64,000 nt of DNA from Folioceros fuciformis (GCA_049999805.1 JBNGIO010006285.1:1-64000); one strand, 5' to 3'. Positions 54,661 through 64,000 are shown, numbered from the stretch's first letter. The notes: a model not told the origin generated them from the letters alone. Numbers and translations: made by a program.

Positions 54661-55689
54661 ACTCGAAAATCACCTGGGTATCGAGGGTGACAGATTTACA
54701 CCCACCTAGGGAAATAGGGTCATTAATTACCCACATGGGAAAGCAGGGTTATTAAATTTAGGCTAAGAAAATCAGTAAGCGAAACAAAGTTCTTTGGCTA
54801 AACCCTAAACCCTTAAGTGGCAAAAGTATAAGTATTGATATAATTAAAAAGATGTGAATTCGGAACAGACAGCTCAAATAGTAGAGTGTAGTGCAGGAGA
54901 GCAGGGGGTGGGAGACAGCAGGTGCGGCACGACCCAAGTCCCGGTGTGCCCGGTACGAAATGGGTCAATGCGCATCCTCAGTCCAACGTGCGTGCCACGT
55001 ACGGATGTACATAAATAAAATATCCAGGGCAGATGAGATCGGACGGGTAGTGCGATCCGAGAGGATATGTATTTATGTACACATGTAGATGGGTCAAGGT
55101 GGCATGGGTGGCGGGCCTTAGTCAAGGAAGGAGGCTTCAAGGTAAAGGTCGCGTCAATGGAGAGATGCCAGTCTCCGTCCTACTCGCTTGCTTGTGGCAT
55201 TAGGATTCAGGAGCCTGCCTCCTTCCGAGTGCTCCGAGTGCGTGCTGTTGTGACCCGCTGCTGGAAGCCGGAAATCGACTTGTGCTTCAAAGATCGCTGT
55301 TCCTTCGGATTCCGGCCCTGGATGCGTTGCATTGCATTGCTTGCTGCAGGATTGAATTGGATCCACACGGGTCGCCTCAATCTCGAGTGGATTCTCGGTG
55401 CCTGCGAGGTTTGAGTTCTGCTGCTGCTGCTTCTGCTGCGTTTTTTGCAAGAGAGCGTGGAATGGATTTCTCGGTCGTGGGTTGTTCCGTCCTGGTCAGT
55501 CCTGCAGCCAGGTGAGATTTTGTTCGTGGCGTGGGAGATGGGTGGTGTTGTCGACCCATGTATGGATGGATGTGTCGATTGATGGCTGGCAATGCGTGGT
55601 GCTGAGGCTGGTGTCGTGGGCGTGATGGTTGCCCTGATTGTGTTGCTCATGCCAGTGCTTTCTGCGCAGGTGTGGTTTGGCTTTGAGGT
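54661..55689. other. Intergenic, then probable 5' leader of the repeat-protein gene
   Basis: 54661-54880 is AT-rich and contains a CCCTAAACCC phrase at about 54798. From 54900 the sequence is GC-richer; a leader intron is possible (CCAGGTGAG near 55510 and GCGCAGGTG near 55665). Confidence 0.4.
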
Positions 55690-58600
55690 ATGGAAGATGA
55701 ATGTGAGCACCACGAGACGTACCAGCAGGACGAGGATTACCAGGAGCTGGTCCAGCAGCATGAGGGGTATGTGCAGGGGGTGTACCTGGTCCAGCCGAAT
55801 GAGGAGTATACGCAGGAGGTGTACCTGGTCAAGCAGAATGAGGGCCACGTTGGAGAGTACCAGGGATACTCCTACGCAGGTACCCAAGTTGGCCAGTATG
55901 CTCACGCTGGATACTCTGCGGAAGAGCAGTGGCATGGCGGCCATGAGGAGGAGCAGGACCAGCAGCAGCAGCAGCAGCAGGGGGAGGACCAAAACGAGGA
56001 TAGCTCCACGTCGTCCGCCGGGGTAAGTTCTGATTGGTATGACTCTTCCGATCCGGACTCTGACGGCGACAAGAAAAAGGAAAAGAAGAAGGACAAGGCG
56101 AAGGAGGACACGGGGAAGCACAAAGAGGGCAAGGATGAAGGGCAGGGTAAGAAGGCCAAGAAGAAGGGCAAGGATGAAGGCGAGGATAAGAAGGCTAAAA
56201 AGAAGAATGGCAAGGATGGAGGCGAGGATAAGAAGGAGCAGCAGGAAGGTGGGAACGTGGGTGCTGCAAATGCTGCGTATGGACAAGCTTACTATCAGCA
56301 GTATTCTGGGCCTCCTCCGCGAGCTGTGGCGCTTCAGCAGGCCGGACAGTATCAGGCGTCAGGTCAAGGTGGATCCTTTGTCCCTCTTCATGCATATGGA
56401 GCTTCGTTTGATGCAGCTGGGACGGTCGGCAGGGAGGTGGTCGTGGAGAAGGCAGATGACAAGTCTCACAAGAAGAAAAAGGGGGAGGATAAGTTCAGAG
56501 AGGAAGGGAGTAGTGACAGTGACTCAGGATCGGAGAAGGAGAAGAAAAAGGATAAGGTGAAGGGCGATGATGCGAGGTTCGATCAAGGTTATTACCCTGC
56601 TGCTCAGGGTCCTGTGGGGTATGCTTATGGCGTGGATGCCGCCCAGGCGGTCCATGTGGGGTATGCCTATGGTGGTGAAGCGCCTCAGCATGTCCCGGAC
56701 ATCGGTACGCAGGAGGAGTTGGGGGAGGAGGAGGAGAAGAAGAAGAAGAAGAAGGACAAAAGCAAAGACAGCCATGGGGATGCCCCGACTGCTCACGTAG
56801 CTCAGTGGCANNNNNNNNNNAAAGACAGCCATGGGGATGCCCCGACTGCTCACGTAGCTCAGTGGCAGCCTCCTCCAAATGTGGGCTGGCCTCAGGGCCA
56901 AGCTCTCCCTCATGCTGATGGATATGGCTATGGCTATGCTGCCCCTCCTTCCGACAAGGAGAGTGAGAATGATAAGGAGAAGGACAAGAAGCAGAAGGAG
57001 CATAATGCATCAGATGCTCCCCACCCGTCCCCGGACATTCATGGGTCTGCGCATTTCCCCGCAACTGACCAGCAGATAAGATCTCTTGAACAGCAAGGAG
57101 GAGCTGCCCCACACATGCATGGCAGTTACAATCCCCGTACCGAGCCTTCAAGTGCTCTTTCACCACCTTCCGGTTACCACCCACCTCCTCATGGATTTTC
57201 GTTTGTATCTTCAGACGAGAGATCATACCCGGGAGCGCCTGATCAGGGAGTGGCATCCGATACGGAGTCTACCAAGGGAAAGAAGGAGGAGGACGGGAAG
57301 CACAAGGATGAAGAGCATGACAAGGGTGACGTTCATTCTGGAGGCCATCGGTGGCAAGCTCCTCAGGGAGCTGTGCCACCTTCCACTCCACCTCAGATAC
57401 ATGCGTATCCTGCTCAGCGTGTTGCGGAGAAAAAGAAAGACAAGGGCAAGTCCAAGGATGGAGAGGAGGTGAATCAGACTGTGTCGACGGATATGTATAG
57501 CAATCCCCCTCCCCAGCACTTTGCTCCCCCCGGGCAGGCACCTCAGATACATGGTTATCCGCCTGAGCCCGTGCCTGAGAAAAAGGAGAAGAGGGACAAG
57601 CCCAAAGACGGAGAGGAGGTGAATCGCGGCGTGTTCACGGATATGTATGGCAATCCCCTTCCTCCGCAATATGCTCCTCCTGGCCAGTCACCTCAGGCAT
57701 ATGGTTATCCTCCTGGTCCCATGGCGGAGAAGAAGAAAGAGAAGAAGGACAAGTCTGAAGACAAGTCCAAGGATGGAGAGCAGGTGTACGAGAGTGTGGC
57801 GACGGACATGTATGGCAATCCCCTTCCTCAGCAATATGGTCCCCCAGGCCAGGCACCTCAGGTATATGGTTACCCACCTGATCCCATGGCGGAGACGAAG
57901 AAAGAGAAGAAGGACAAGTCTAAACACAAGTCCAAGGATGGAGAGCAGGTATACCAGAGTGTGGCGACGGATATGTATGGCAACCCCCTTCCTCAGCAAT
58001 ATGGTCCTCCTCCTGGCCAGGCACCTCAGATATATGGTTATCCACCCGAGCCTGTGTCGGAGAAGAAGAAAGAGAAGAAAGAGAAGAAAGAGAAGAAAGA
58101 GAAGAAAGACAAGTCCAAGGATGGAGAGCAGGTCTACGAGAGTGTGGCGACGGACATGTATGGAAATCCCCTTCCTCAGCAATATGGTGCCCCTGGCCAG
58201 GCACCTCAGATATATGGTTATCCACCCGATCCCATTGCGGAGAAGAAAGGGAAGAAGGACAAGTCTAAAGATGAGTCCAAGGGTGGAGAGCAGGTATACG
58301 AGAGTGTGGCGACGGGTATGTATGGCAATCCCCTTCCTCAGCAATATGGTCCCCCTGGACAGACGCCTTACATGCAGGGTTACGCTTCTGGGCCTGAGGC
58401 GGTGAAAAAGAAAGAGAAGAAAGACAAGTCGAAGAATGGAGAGAAGGTGAATCAGAGTGTGTCGACGGACATGTATGGCAACCCCCTTCCTCAGCACTTT
58501 GCTCCTCCAGGGCAGGCACCTCAGATACATGGTTATGCACCTGAGCTTGTGGCTGAGAAAAAGAAAGAGAAGAAGGAGAAGCCCAAAGATAGGGAGGAGG

Positions 58601-60981
58601 TGAATCGCGCTGTGTTCACGGATATCTATGGCAATCCCATTCCCCAGCAATATCCTGCTCCTGGGCAGGCACCTCAGGTGCATGGTTATGCACCTGATCC
58701 TTTGGCGGGGAAAAAGAAGGAGAAGAAGGACAAGTTGAAGGATGGAGAGGAGGTGAATCAGAGTGTGGCGACGGATATGCATGGCAACCCCGTTCCTCTG
58801 CAGCATGGTCCCCCTGGGCAGGAAGCCGTCGTTGGGCATAAATTTCCTGCAAGCCATGCTGACCATGCGGCTGGGGCCGGGTACCAATACCCTGCTGCTA
58901 TGCATGGGATGCCATTGCAGGGTTCCTTGGCTCCTGGCAGTGTAGGAAATCAACCGGGCCTGAGCCAGGGAGTTGTGTACAGCAATGAGCCAGTCAAGGA
59001 GAAGAAGAAAGAAAAGAAAGAAAAGAAAGACAAGAGTGCAAGTTCGTACTCCGGTGCTGCACACGGAAACGCTGGGCCTCTTCCAGTTGTGCAGCCAATC
59101 TATGATCCTGCTGCTTATGCGGTGCATGCCATGTATGGTGCCCCATCAGCATTGCCGGTTGATGCTCCGGTTGCTCCCGTTCTTGTGGAATATGCTACTG
59201 AGGAGAAGGTTAAGGCGAAGAAGGAGAAGAAAAAGAAGGAGAAAGAGGCCCGAGCTGCTGAGCAAGTTTATGGGAATCCACCGCTCGGCTCTCATGGGTA
59301 TGGAAGAGGGCAGGTGTATGGCACAGCAGGACATGCCGCCGGTGGGCAGATAAACCCCTTGGTACATGTTCAATCTGCAAGTGCTCCAGGTTTACATCCG
59401 GGAATGACCCGACCTCCTCCAGGTGTTGTTGGTGTTCAACGAGTTAAAACTCCTCCACAGGTGTGGACAGCGCCTCCGGACAGGGCAGCACCCATGCAGA
59501 CTTCCACAGCACCATACGGCCATCCTCCTCAGAGCAGGCCACAGACGCCCCCTCAGTTTGTGGGTCAACAGCAGGTTATGCCTCGTCCCCATTACGGTTC
59601 CTCTGGTTCTCAGGCTCCCTCACATCTCCATCCGAGGGGACCACCAGTGCATGCCTACCTGAACACGGCTGTCCGCTCAGCACCATCTCCAGATCTGTAC
59701 ACCCAGCCTCAGAGCTTGCATGCAGGGCAAGTGCCAGATGGCCCTGGTTCAGGCCCAGGATATTCAGCTGAGTCCGTGATTCAGGCAGCGATTCCAGGAA
59801 GAGGGCCGTTCAGACCTCCAGTTGCCTTTCAACAGGGACCAAACCGCGACCTGGTTTACAGCGATCCTCCGCCCTCCTTCCAGCATCCGCAGCCCAGCCT
59901 TGGAACTGCAAGGCCATTACCAGGGTATCAGCAACAGCAAGGATCTATTGGCCGCGGCGGAAGTCAAGTAGCGTATTCACAGCAGCCTGGTCCTGGAATT
60001 ATGGGGCAGTCACAGGGGCAGCCTTTTCGACGGGTTGCTAGTCCTGGCTTGGGAGGGCAGCGGCAGATTCAGCCAATGGTGGCAGGTTATGCAGGGCAAC
60101 GGCTGATAGGAGCAGCTTCTCCAGTTCCGCAACCTCCAGCCTTTGGCAGGGGACAGCAGCCACCTGGGGGAATGCAGGGCAGGCCACAACAGATGGGATA
60201 CGGGCAAAGACCCGGCATGATGAATGCATTGGCCTCGGTAGCCAGCAATCAACAGCCGCCTATTATGTACGCAGGAGGTGTCCAGATGGGTAGCAACCAG
60301 CAGCAGCAGCAACAGCAACAGATGCCGAGGGTATGGCAGAACAACAGTAACAACCAAGGCGGCATGGGGAGCAACACCATCCCGACCCAGCCGCAGCCCG
60401 GCATGGGCAACCAGTCCCAACAGCCGCCAATCATGAGCAACCCGTCCCAACAGCCGCCAATCATGAGCAACCCGTCCCAACAGCCGCCAATCATGGGCAA
60501 CCCGACACAACCTCAGCAAGGCATGGACAACAACCAGTGGCGAACGCAGAAAGATTCCAGCACCACCAGCGACCAGATGCAATTTTCACAACAAGGCTAC
60601 AACACCACTCAGAACACAAGCCTCTATGCTTCAAGCGACAGCTACAATGATGTGCACTCCCAGCCACAGTATGATACACAGAGCTACGTTCAGGGTCAAG
60701 AAGGCAACCATCTCTACTACCAGAATCAGAGTTACGAGCAGCACAGTCAAGGGGTCCTCGAGCAGTATTACGACCAGGGCCAAGACCATGGCCAGAGCCA
60801 CAATTTCGACATGGGCTTTGACCCGGGCAGCTTCGGTGCTTCCTCGTACGACCAGGGCGGCTTCGATGCTTCCTCCTATGAACTGAGCGGCTTCGGTGCT
60901 TCCTCCTTTGACCAGGGCAGCTTCGATCTTTCCTCGTTTGGCCAGAGCGACATGAGCTCTTCCGACTTCCCCGCATGGTAA
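55690..60981 (+). CDS. Large low-complexity protein with nine tandem KEKK/TDMYGNP/PPGQAPQ/YGY units
   Basis: 1763-codon single open frame from the ATG at 55690. N-terminus has short repeats ('YVQGVYLVQPNEE', 'YTQEVYLVKQNEG') and Gln/Gly/Tyr-rich sequence. Residues about 115-190 and later are Lys/Glu-rich ('KKKDKAKED'). Residues about 567-1044 form nine tandem units of 50-60 residues: APQxxGYPPEP, a KKKEKKDKSKDGE stretch, VNQSVSTDMYGNP or VYESVATDMYGNP, then LPQQYGPPGQ. The C-terminal third is Pro/Gln-rich, with 'SNPSQQPPIM' tandem decamers and a final Gly/Ser/Tyr/Phe-rich stretch ('GSFGASSYDQGGFDASSYEL'), resembling prion-like, phase-separating regions (inference). No folded domain is recognised. 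An exact 47-bp duplication plus 10 N at 56764-56867 probably adds 19 false codons. Intronless despite its length. Confidence 0.75.
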   Translation: MEDECEHHETYQQDEDYQELVQQHEGYVQGVYLVQPNEEYTQEVYLVKQNEGHVGEYQGYSYAGTQVGQYAHAGYSAEEQWHGGHEEEQDQQQQQQQGEDQNEDSSTSSAGVSSDWYDSSDPDSDGDKKKEKKKDKAKEDTGKHKEGKDEGQGKKAKKKGKDEGEDKKAKKKNGKDGGEDKKEQQEGGNVGAANAAYGQAYYQQYSGPPPRAVALQQAGQYQASGQGGSFVPLHAYGASFDAAGTVGREVVVEKADDKSHKKKKGEDKFREEGSSDSDSGSEKEKKKDKVKGDDARFDQGYYPAAQGPVGYAYGVDAAQAVHVGYAYGGEAPQHVPDIGTQEELGEEEEKKKKKKDKSKDSHGDAPTAHVAQWXXXXKDSHGDAPTAHVAQWQPPPNVGWPQGQALPHADGYGYGYAAPPSDKESENDKEKDKKQKEHNASDAPHPSPDIHGSAHFPATDQQIRSLEQQGGAAPHMHGSYNPRTEPSSALSPPSGYHPPPHGFSFVSSDERSYPGAPDQGVASDTESTKGKKEEDGKHKDEEHDKGDVHSGGHRWQAPQGAVPPSTPPQIHAYPAQRVAEKKKDKGKSKDGEEVNQTVSTDMYSNPPPQHFAPPGQAPQIHGYPPEPVPEKKEKRDKPKDGEEVNRGVFTDMYGNPLPPQYAPPGQSPQAYGYPPGPMAEKKKEKKDKSEDKSKDGEQVYESVATDMYGNPLPQQYGPPGQAPQVYGYPPDPMAETKKEKKDKSKHKSKDGEQVYQSVATDMYGNPLPQQYGPPPGQAPQIYGYPPEPVSEKKKEKKEKKEKKEKKDKSKDGEQVYESVATDMYGNPLPQQYGAPGQAPQIYGYPPDPIAEKKGKKDKSKDESKGGEQVYESVATGMYGNPLPQQYGPPGQTPYMQGYASGPEAVKKKEKKDKSKNGEKVNQSVSTDMYGNPLPQHFAPPGQAPQIHGYAPELVAEKKKEKKEKPKDREEVNRAVFTDIYGNPIPQQYPAPGQAPQVHGYAPDPLAGKKKEKKDKLKDGEEVNQSVATDMHGNPVPLQHGPPGQEAVVGHKFPASHADHAAGAGYQYPAAMHGMPLQGSLAPGSVGNQPGLSQGVVYSNEPVKEKKKEKKEKKDKSASSYSGAAHGNAGPLPVVQPIYDPAAYAVHAMYGAPSALPVDAPVAPVLVEYATEEKVKAKKEKKKKEKEARAAEQVYGNPPLGSHGYGRGQVYGTAGHAAGGQINPLVHVQSASAPGLHPGMTRPPPGVVGVQRVKTPPQVWTAPPDRAAPMQTSTAPYGHPPQSRPQTPPQFVGQQQVMPRPHYGSSGSQAPSHLHPRGPPVHAYLNTAVRSAPSPDLYTQPQSLHAGQVPDGPGSGPGYSAESVIQAAIPGRGPFRPPVAFQQGPNRDLVYSDPPPSFQHPQPSLGTARPLPGYQQQQGSIGRGGSQVAYSQQPGPGIMGQSQGQPFRRVASPGLGGQRQIQPMVAGYAGQRLIGAASPVPQPPAFGRGQQPPGGMQGRPQQMGYGQRPGMMNALASVASNQQPPIMYAGGVQMGSNQQQQQQQQMPRVWQNNSNNQGGMGSNTIPTQPQPGMGNQSQQPPIMSNPSQQPPIMSNPSQQPPIMGNPTQPQQGMDNNQWRTQKDSSTTSDQMQFSQQGYNTTQNTSLYASSDSYNDVHSQPQYDTQSYVQGQEGNHLYYQNQSYEQHSQGVLEQYYDQGQDHGQSHNFDMGFDPGSFGASSYDQGGFDASSYELSGFGASSFDQGSFDLSSFGQSDMSSSDFPAW
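56764..56867. other. 10-N gap flanked by identical 47-bp sequence
   Basis: 56764-56810 and 56821-56867 are the same 47 bases, separated by ten N. Together 57 bp, which keeps the frame and duplicates 15 residues ('KDSHGDAPTAHVAQW'). Most simply an unmerged contig overlap. Confidence 0.9.
57388..58821 (+). repeat. Coding tandem array, nine ~150-180-bp units
   Basis: Internal to the large repeat protein. Units differ mainly in the number of KEK/KKEKKEK codons. Units 1-2 resemble units 7-8 (VNQ.VSTDMY then VNR.VFTD.Y), whereas units 3-6 share VY(E/Q)SVAT, suggesting a higher-order duplication followed by local expansion. Confidence 0.93.
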
Positions 60982-61824
60982 AGGTCGTGGATCAGGCCAA
61001 CTTCTACACTTTGGTGGTCGAGTTCCGCCCACAAACAGCCAATGCATCTAGCAGAGTGATACGATTTGGTGTGTCACGGATACATAGGAATGTTTTACCT
61101 TCCCAACGTCGCCGGAGATACATCTGGGATGACCATCTTGACCTGCAGACAAGAACGCCCCTCCGTTTCTGTAGCTTCGGACGGCACTGGTAGTCAGAGC
61201 ACGAAACATGCACGTCAAGTCCACTCTCAAATTCCGGTAGAAACACTAAACACTGAACATGGACTCGCTGTGAGGCAGCCACCGATGATTCGGGATGTAC
61301 ATACTGCTTGTAAATGTAAGAGCCAATTCCGCTTCAGGATGGCTGACTCTTATCCTACTGACCACACAAGACGAATCTCGTCGAGAATTGCTTGAGATAG
61401 ACTTTGCTGATATGGCAAGAATGTTAGCTGTGCGAACTGCAAACCTTGAGGCAAGGCAGGGAACGTCAACTAGGACAGCGTCAAATCGGCCGTTCTGTAA
61501 CACCTTGTCGAGCACAAGTGTCGGATGATGCTGGTACGGTGTTATCCTGAGCACGGTACAGTGTTCTCGTCTTACAAGTCTTGAATAGGAGAGAGACTGT
61601 TGTACCGCGGGCTGGCCAGAAGCATCGTTCCCAGAGCCTCGAAGCCGCCCGGAATGCGCGACTCGGAAGTTGATATGCTCTTGCGCAGTCCCATGTTACT
61701 TTGTGCTGGTGGGTTTGCTTTGCTTGTGAATTTGGGTTTGGCGGCTGTGTCTTTGCGGGTGTGATCTGACGAACGTATCTGTCCCCTCAGGACTTGTATT
61801 CAAGAGGGACCGCAGAGCGTGGAC
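60982..61824. other. Intergenic between two repeat-protein genes
   Basis: Likely 3' UTR of the upstream gene and promoter and leader of the next. No convincing gene; open frames of about 100 codons on both strands resemble nothing known. Confidence 0.45.
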
Positions 61825-64000
61825 ATGGGGGACGGTGGAGGGCCAACGGACCTCCGTCGCAAGCTGGATGCGTTTCATCAAAACCTGATCTTGCTTGCCG
61901 GCAACGCGTCGGACGACTCGGATTGGGATGATTCGGAGGGTGAGGAGTCCAAGGAGGCGACGACGAATGAGCAGGATCTCACGGCTGCTGCATCAGCAGC
62001 AGCAGCGAGCTCCGTGTCATCAGATGGCGAGTGCGAAACGGAAAAGCGGCCTACCAACACCAGTCCACCTCCTTCCTTCCTTCAGCCGCAAGATCTGCAG
62101 CAAAGGATTCCGGCCAGAGGCAAGCCCCAGTTCCCGCCCAGTTTCGAGCTGCTCAGCCAGTCTCGGGTGCTTGGTCAGAGACAACGGCCTGATGAGCCTC
62201 CTCCGCGTCCTGCTGCGTTCCAGCGCGAGGAGGAAAGTAGGGAGGAGTCAGGAAGGCAGAGGTCGGAAAGGAGTGAGGACGAAGGGAGGGAGAGGGCAGA
62301 TAGCTCTTCTTTACGGGAAGGAGTCGATGCTGCGCAATCTAAGGTGCTTGACCAGGCCAGGAGTAGGAAACTTGTGCATTTGCCTGCAGCTAGTCGGGAT
62401 GATGTGGAAGTGGCTGGAGAATTCGAAGCAGGGTATGAGAAAAGGCACGATGTGGAGCAGGAGCAGAGATATAAGCGGCATGAACCTGAGACCACAGTCC
62501 CTGATGTGGAACAGGTGAGCGACAAGGAGTGGGAGAAGGACATCGATCACCGGGATACGAAAGAGACTTCTGTAACTGCCATTCTTGTGGATGAAGGAGG
62601 GAGGACACGGAATGAGCCTCCAGGAAGTGCACAGGGTCCTAGTTTTCGGTTCGATCCTGCTCTTCTTAAGATTGGTAGTATGGTGCCTCGCAGAGCGCCT
62701 GTTCGCCAGGGCGTGAGGCAGAATCTTGGGCAATGGGGTGAATTGAGGCAAGGAGGAGCGTTGTCTCCTCCTCGTGGGTACGATGCCTCTTCATTGGGAT
62801 TTTCATTTGAACCTCGTGCAGGTCAGGAGGTGCCTGAGCGTGAACGCCACACAGGCCGGTGGGATCATCATCCAAGTTCGTCCTCGTTGGTGTCGGAGTC
62901 TGCTAGGAAAGAAGGCAGAACTTCTTACGAGCACGTCTACGAAGTGGGTGCTCAGGTGCCGGGGCACGGCAGTGAGATTCAGGTCAGTCCTGGTGGGGAG
63001 ACTGAAAGCCCTATGATGCCACTGCATGGAAAGGGCGATTCAGATCATGACGCTGATCTCGATAGGGAGCTTGCAGACTTAGAAGCTGAACTGGATGCAG
63101 ACTTAGCGAAGGGTGGGGAAGACGATGATTCGGAGATGCTCGCTGGTCGTCGTCTTCCGAATGTCAGTCGACTGTACAGTACTGCTGGACACGTCCGTTT
63201 TGCCGCCTCAGCAGATCCAGTCGTCGAACAACTGCCCACAAGCCTGTTCAACCTGCCAGCTGATTCAGAGGGGACTGCAGGGGAGAAGGAACTGGGCAAG
63301 CCGCAGGAACAGGGCTTGTCTATTCCTGTGGAACCTCAAGTTTCCCTTGATGCCTACGGATATGTACCTAAGCCTCCTGGAAGTGGGAAACCTGTCAAGG
63401 AGAAGAAGGAGAAGGTGAAAGACATAGTGAACCGAAGCACATCAGATGCTGTTGGTTCTGGAATTGACGTTTATGGGTATGGTTCTCGGGACAAGCCTGG
63501 CGAATTGTCTGGAGCATCCTCACAGGGCATGTCGATTCCTGGGGAATCTCCACTTCCCCTGGATGAGTTTGGAGATGCGCCTCTTGGAAGCGGGAAGCGT
63601 GTGAAGGAGAAGGTGACAGAAACCACGGCATCAGATGCCGCTGTTCCTGGAATTGATGTGTATATGTACTCTCGGGACAAGCCTGGTGAAGGGTATGGAG
63701 TTTCCTCACGGGTCGTGTCCATTCCTGGGGACGCTGAAGTTCACTTAGATGAATACGGTTTTGTTCCTACCCCTCCTGGCAGTGGGAGACTAGTGAAGGA
63801 GAAGGTGAACGATAAGCTGAAGAAAAGCACGACAGTAGATGTGGTTGCTTCTGGAGTTGATTTGTATGGGTTCAGTTCTCTGGACAAGCCTGGTGAATTG
63901 TACGAAGCTTCTTCACAGAGCGCGTCCATTCCTGAGGAGCCTCAAGTTTCTCTAGATGAGTACGGATATGCAGCTAACCCTCCTGGAAGTGAGAGGCCTA
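61825..64000 (+). CDS. Large disordered protein with C-terminal ~65-residue repeats, truncated by window end
   Basis: From the ATG at 61825 ('MGDGGGPTDLRRKLDAFHQN') the frame stays open for 725 codons to the last base. The N-terminus has acidic clusters ('SDDSDWDDSEGEE') and a poly-Ala/Ser patch; the middle is Glu/Arg/Ser-rich with 'FRFDPALLKIGSMVPRRAPV'; near residues 410-435 lies a helix-prone 'DLDRELADLEAELDADL'. From 63331 there are three full and one partial repeats starting about 63331, 63541, 63730 and 63937. Each contains LDEYGYVPxPPGSGxxVKEK, then a T/S-rich link and 'GIDVYGYGSRDKPGE' or variants. These resemble units of the gene just upstream. No known domain recognised; the C-terminus lies outside the window, and introns cannot be excluded. 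Confidence 0.62.
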   Translation, partial: MGDGGGPTDLRRKLDAFHQNLILLAGNASDDSDWDDSEGEESKEATTNEQDLTAAASAAAASSVSSDGECETEKRPTNTSPPPSFLQPQDLQQRIPARGKPQFPPSFELLSQSRVLGQRQRPDEPPPRPAAFQREEESREESGRQRSERSEDEGRERADSSSLREGVDAAQSKVLDQARSRKLVHLPAASRDDVEVAGEFEAGYEKRHDVEQEQRYKRHEPETTVPDVEQVSDKEWEKDIDHRDTKETSVTAILVDEGGRTRNEPPGSAQGPSFRFDPALLKIGSMVPRRAPVRQGVRQNLGQWGELRQGGALSPPRGYDASSLGFSFEPRAGQEVPERERHTGRWDHHPSSSSLVSESARKEGRTSYEHVYEVGAQVPGHGSEIQVSPGGETESPMMPLHGKGDSDHDADLDRELADLEAELDADLAKGGEDDDSEMLAGRRLPNVSRLYSTAGHVRFAASADPVVEQLPTSLFNLPADSEGTAGEKELGKPQEQGLSIPVEPQVSLDAYGYVPKPPGSGKPVKEKKEKVKDIVNRSTSDAVGSGIDVYGYGSRDKPGELSGASSQGMSIPGESPLPLDEFGDAPLGSGKRVKEKVTETTASDAAVPGIDVYMYSRDKPGEGYGVSSRVVSIPGDAEVHLDEYGFVPTPPGSGRLVKEKVNDKLKKSTTVDVVASGVDLYGFSSLDKPGELYEASSQSASIPEEPQVSLDEYGYAANPPGSERP
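63331..64000 (+). repeat. Coding tandem repeats, ~63-70-residue units
   Basis: Successive units have 'EPQVSLDAYGYVPKPPGSGK', 'LDEFGDAPLGSGKRVKEKV', 'HLDEYGFVPTPPGSGRLVKE' and 'EPQVSLDEYGYAANPPGSER', each preceded by a DKPGE...SIP(G/V/E) element. The array continues past the window end. Confidence 0.88.

Noticed and set aside
48712-54815. Telomere-like CCCTAAACCC phrases at about 48718 and 54798
   Set aside because: Each has barely two units; too short to be interstitial telomere sequence.
57688-59127. 479-codon minus-strand open frame
   Set aside because: Antisense to the tandem coding array; its length follows from repeat units that are multiples of three.
1-64000. tRNA, rRNA or organelle DNA insertions
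   Set aside because: I looked for cloverleaf arms and well-known rRNA or plastid gene phrases and saw none, but a covariance-model scan would be needed to exclude tRNAs.

Overview
The window is nuclear DNA from a land plant, most likely a seedless one. The plant calls are a SLAC1-type anion channel, divinyl-chlorophyllide reductase, an LRR-VII receptor-like kinase, an FY-type polyadenylation factor and two PLS-class PPR proteins. The huge PPR protein and an XRRA1-like gene (a family I do not expect in a typical flowering plant) point to a lycophyte, hornwort, moss or fern. I cannot choose with confidence; a lycophyte is my weak best guess. Introns are short (mostly 60-180 bp) and genes are closely packed. 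Three 100-N gaps and two 10-N gaps show a draft assembly.

Layout. 0-4.7 kb: a giant PPR gene (+). 6.6-8.3 kb: NECAP-like and ICT1-like genes (+). 8.6-11.3 kb: a 12-exon AMSH deubiquitinase (-). 11.9-14.6 kb: a 4-exon SLAC1 channel (-). 16.5-20.8 kb: a 12-exon XRRA1-like LRR gene (-), head to head with a 5-exon OBAP gene (+, 21.5-22.7 kb). 23.6-24.8 kb: a dead PPR fragment and a dead UDP-glucuronate 4-epimerase fragment. 25.5-31.5 kb: a transposon-rich stretch with a decayed MULE transposase and several tandem arrays. 32.2-33.8 kb: an unrecognised spliced gene (-). 34.7-36.9 kb: an unrecognised gene with a coiled coil and C-terminal membrane anchor (+). 37.2-39.3 kb: a second PPR gene (-). 39.6-42.5 kb: an LRR-VII receptor-like pseudokinase (+). 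42.8-44.1 kb: DVR (+). 44.1-49.6 kb: AT-rich, repeat-rich DNA. 49.6-51.9 kb: an intronless FY/WDR33 gene with a long Gly-Gln tract (+). 53.0-54.7 kb: small tandem repeats and a dead LINE-type reverse transcriptase (-). 55.7-61.0 kb: a 1763-residue low-complexity protein with nine tandem ~50-residue units (+). 61.8 kb to the window end: another long open frame (+) whose C-terminal repeats resemble those units.

The genes do not form one pathway; this is ordinary plant gene neighbourhood. I rebuilt exon structures for five spliced genes (AMSH, SLAC1, XRRA1-like, OBAP, and the unknown 32-34 kb gene) from splice signals and family similarity read by eye. The most novel item is the adjacent pair of tandem-repeat proteins at 55.7-64 kb, which look like diverged neighbours sharing a KEKK / YGY-Pro repeat. 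Other points worth checking are a GC-AG intron in SLAC1, a recurrent insertion in the PPR motifs, and exact 47-bp duplications around both 10-N gaps, which look like assembly artefacts.
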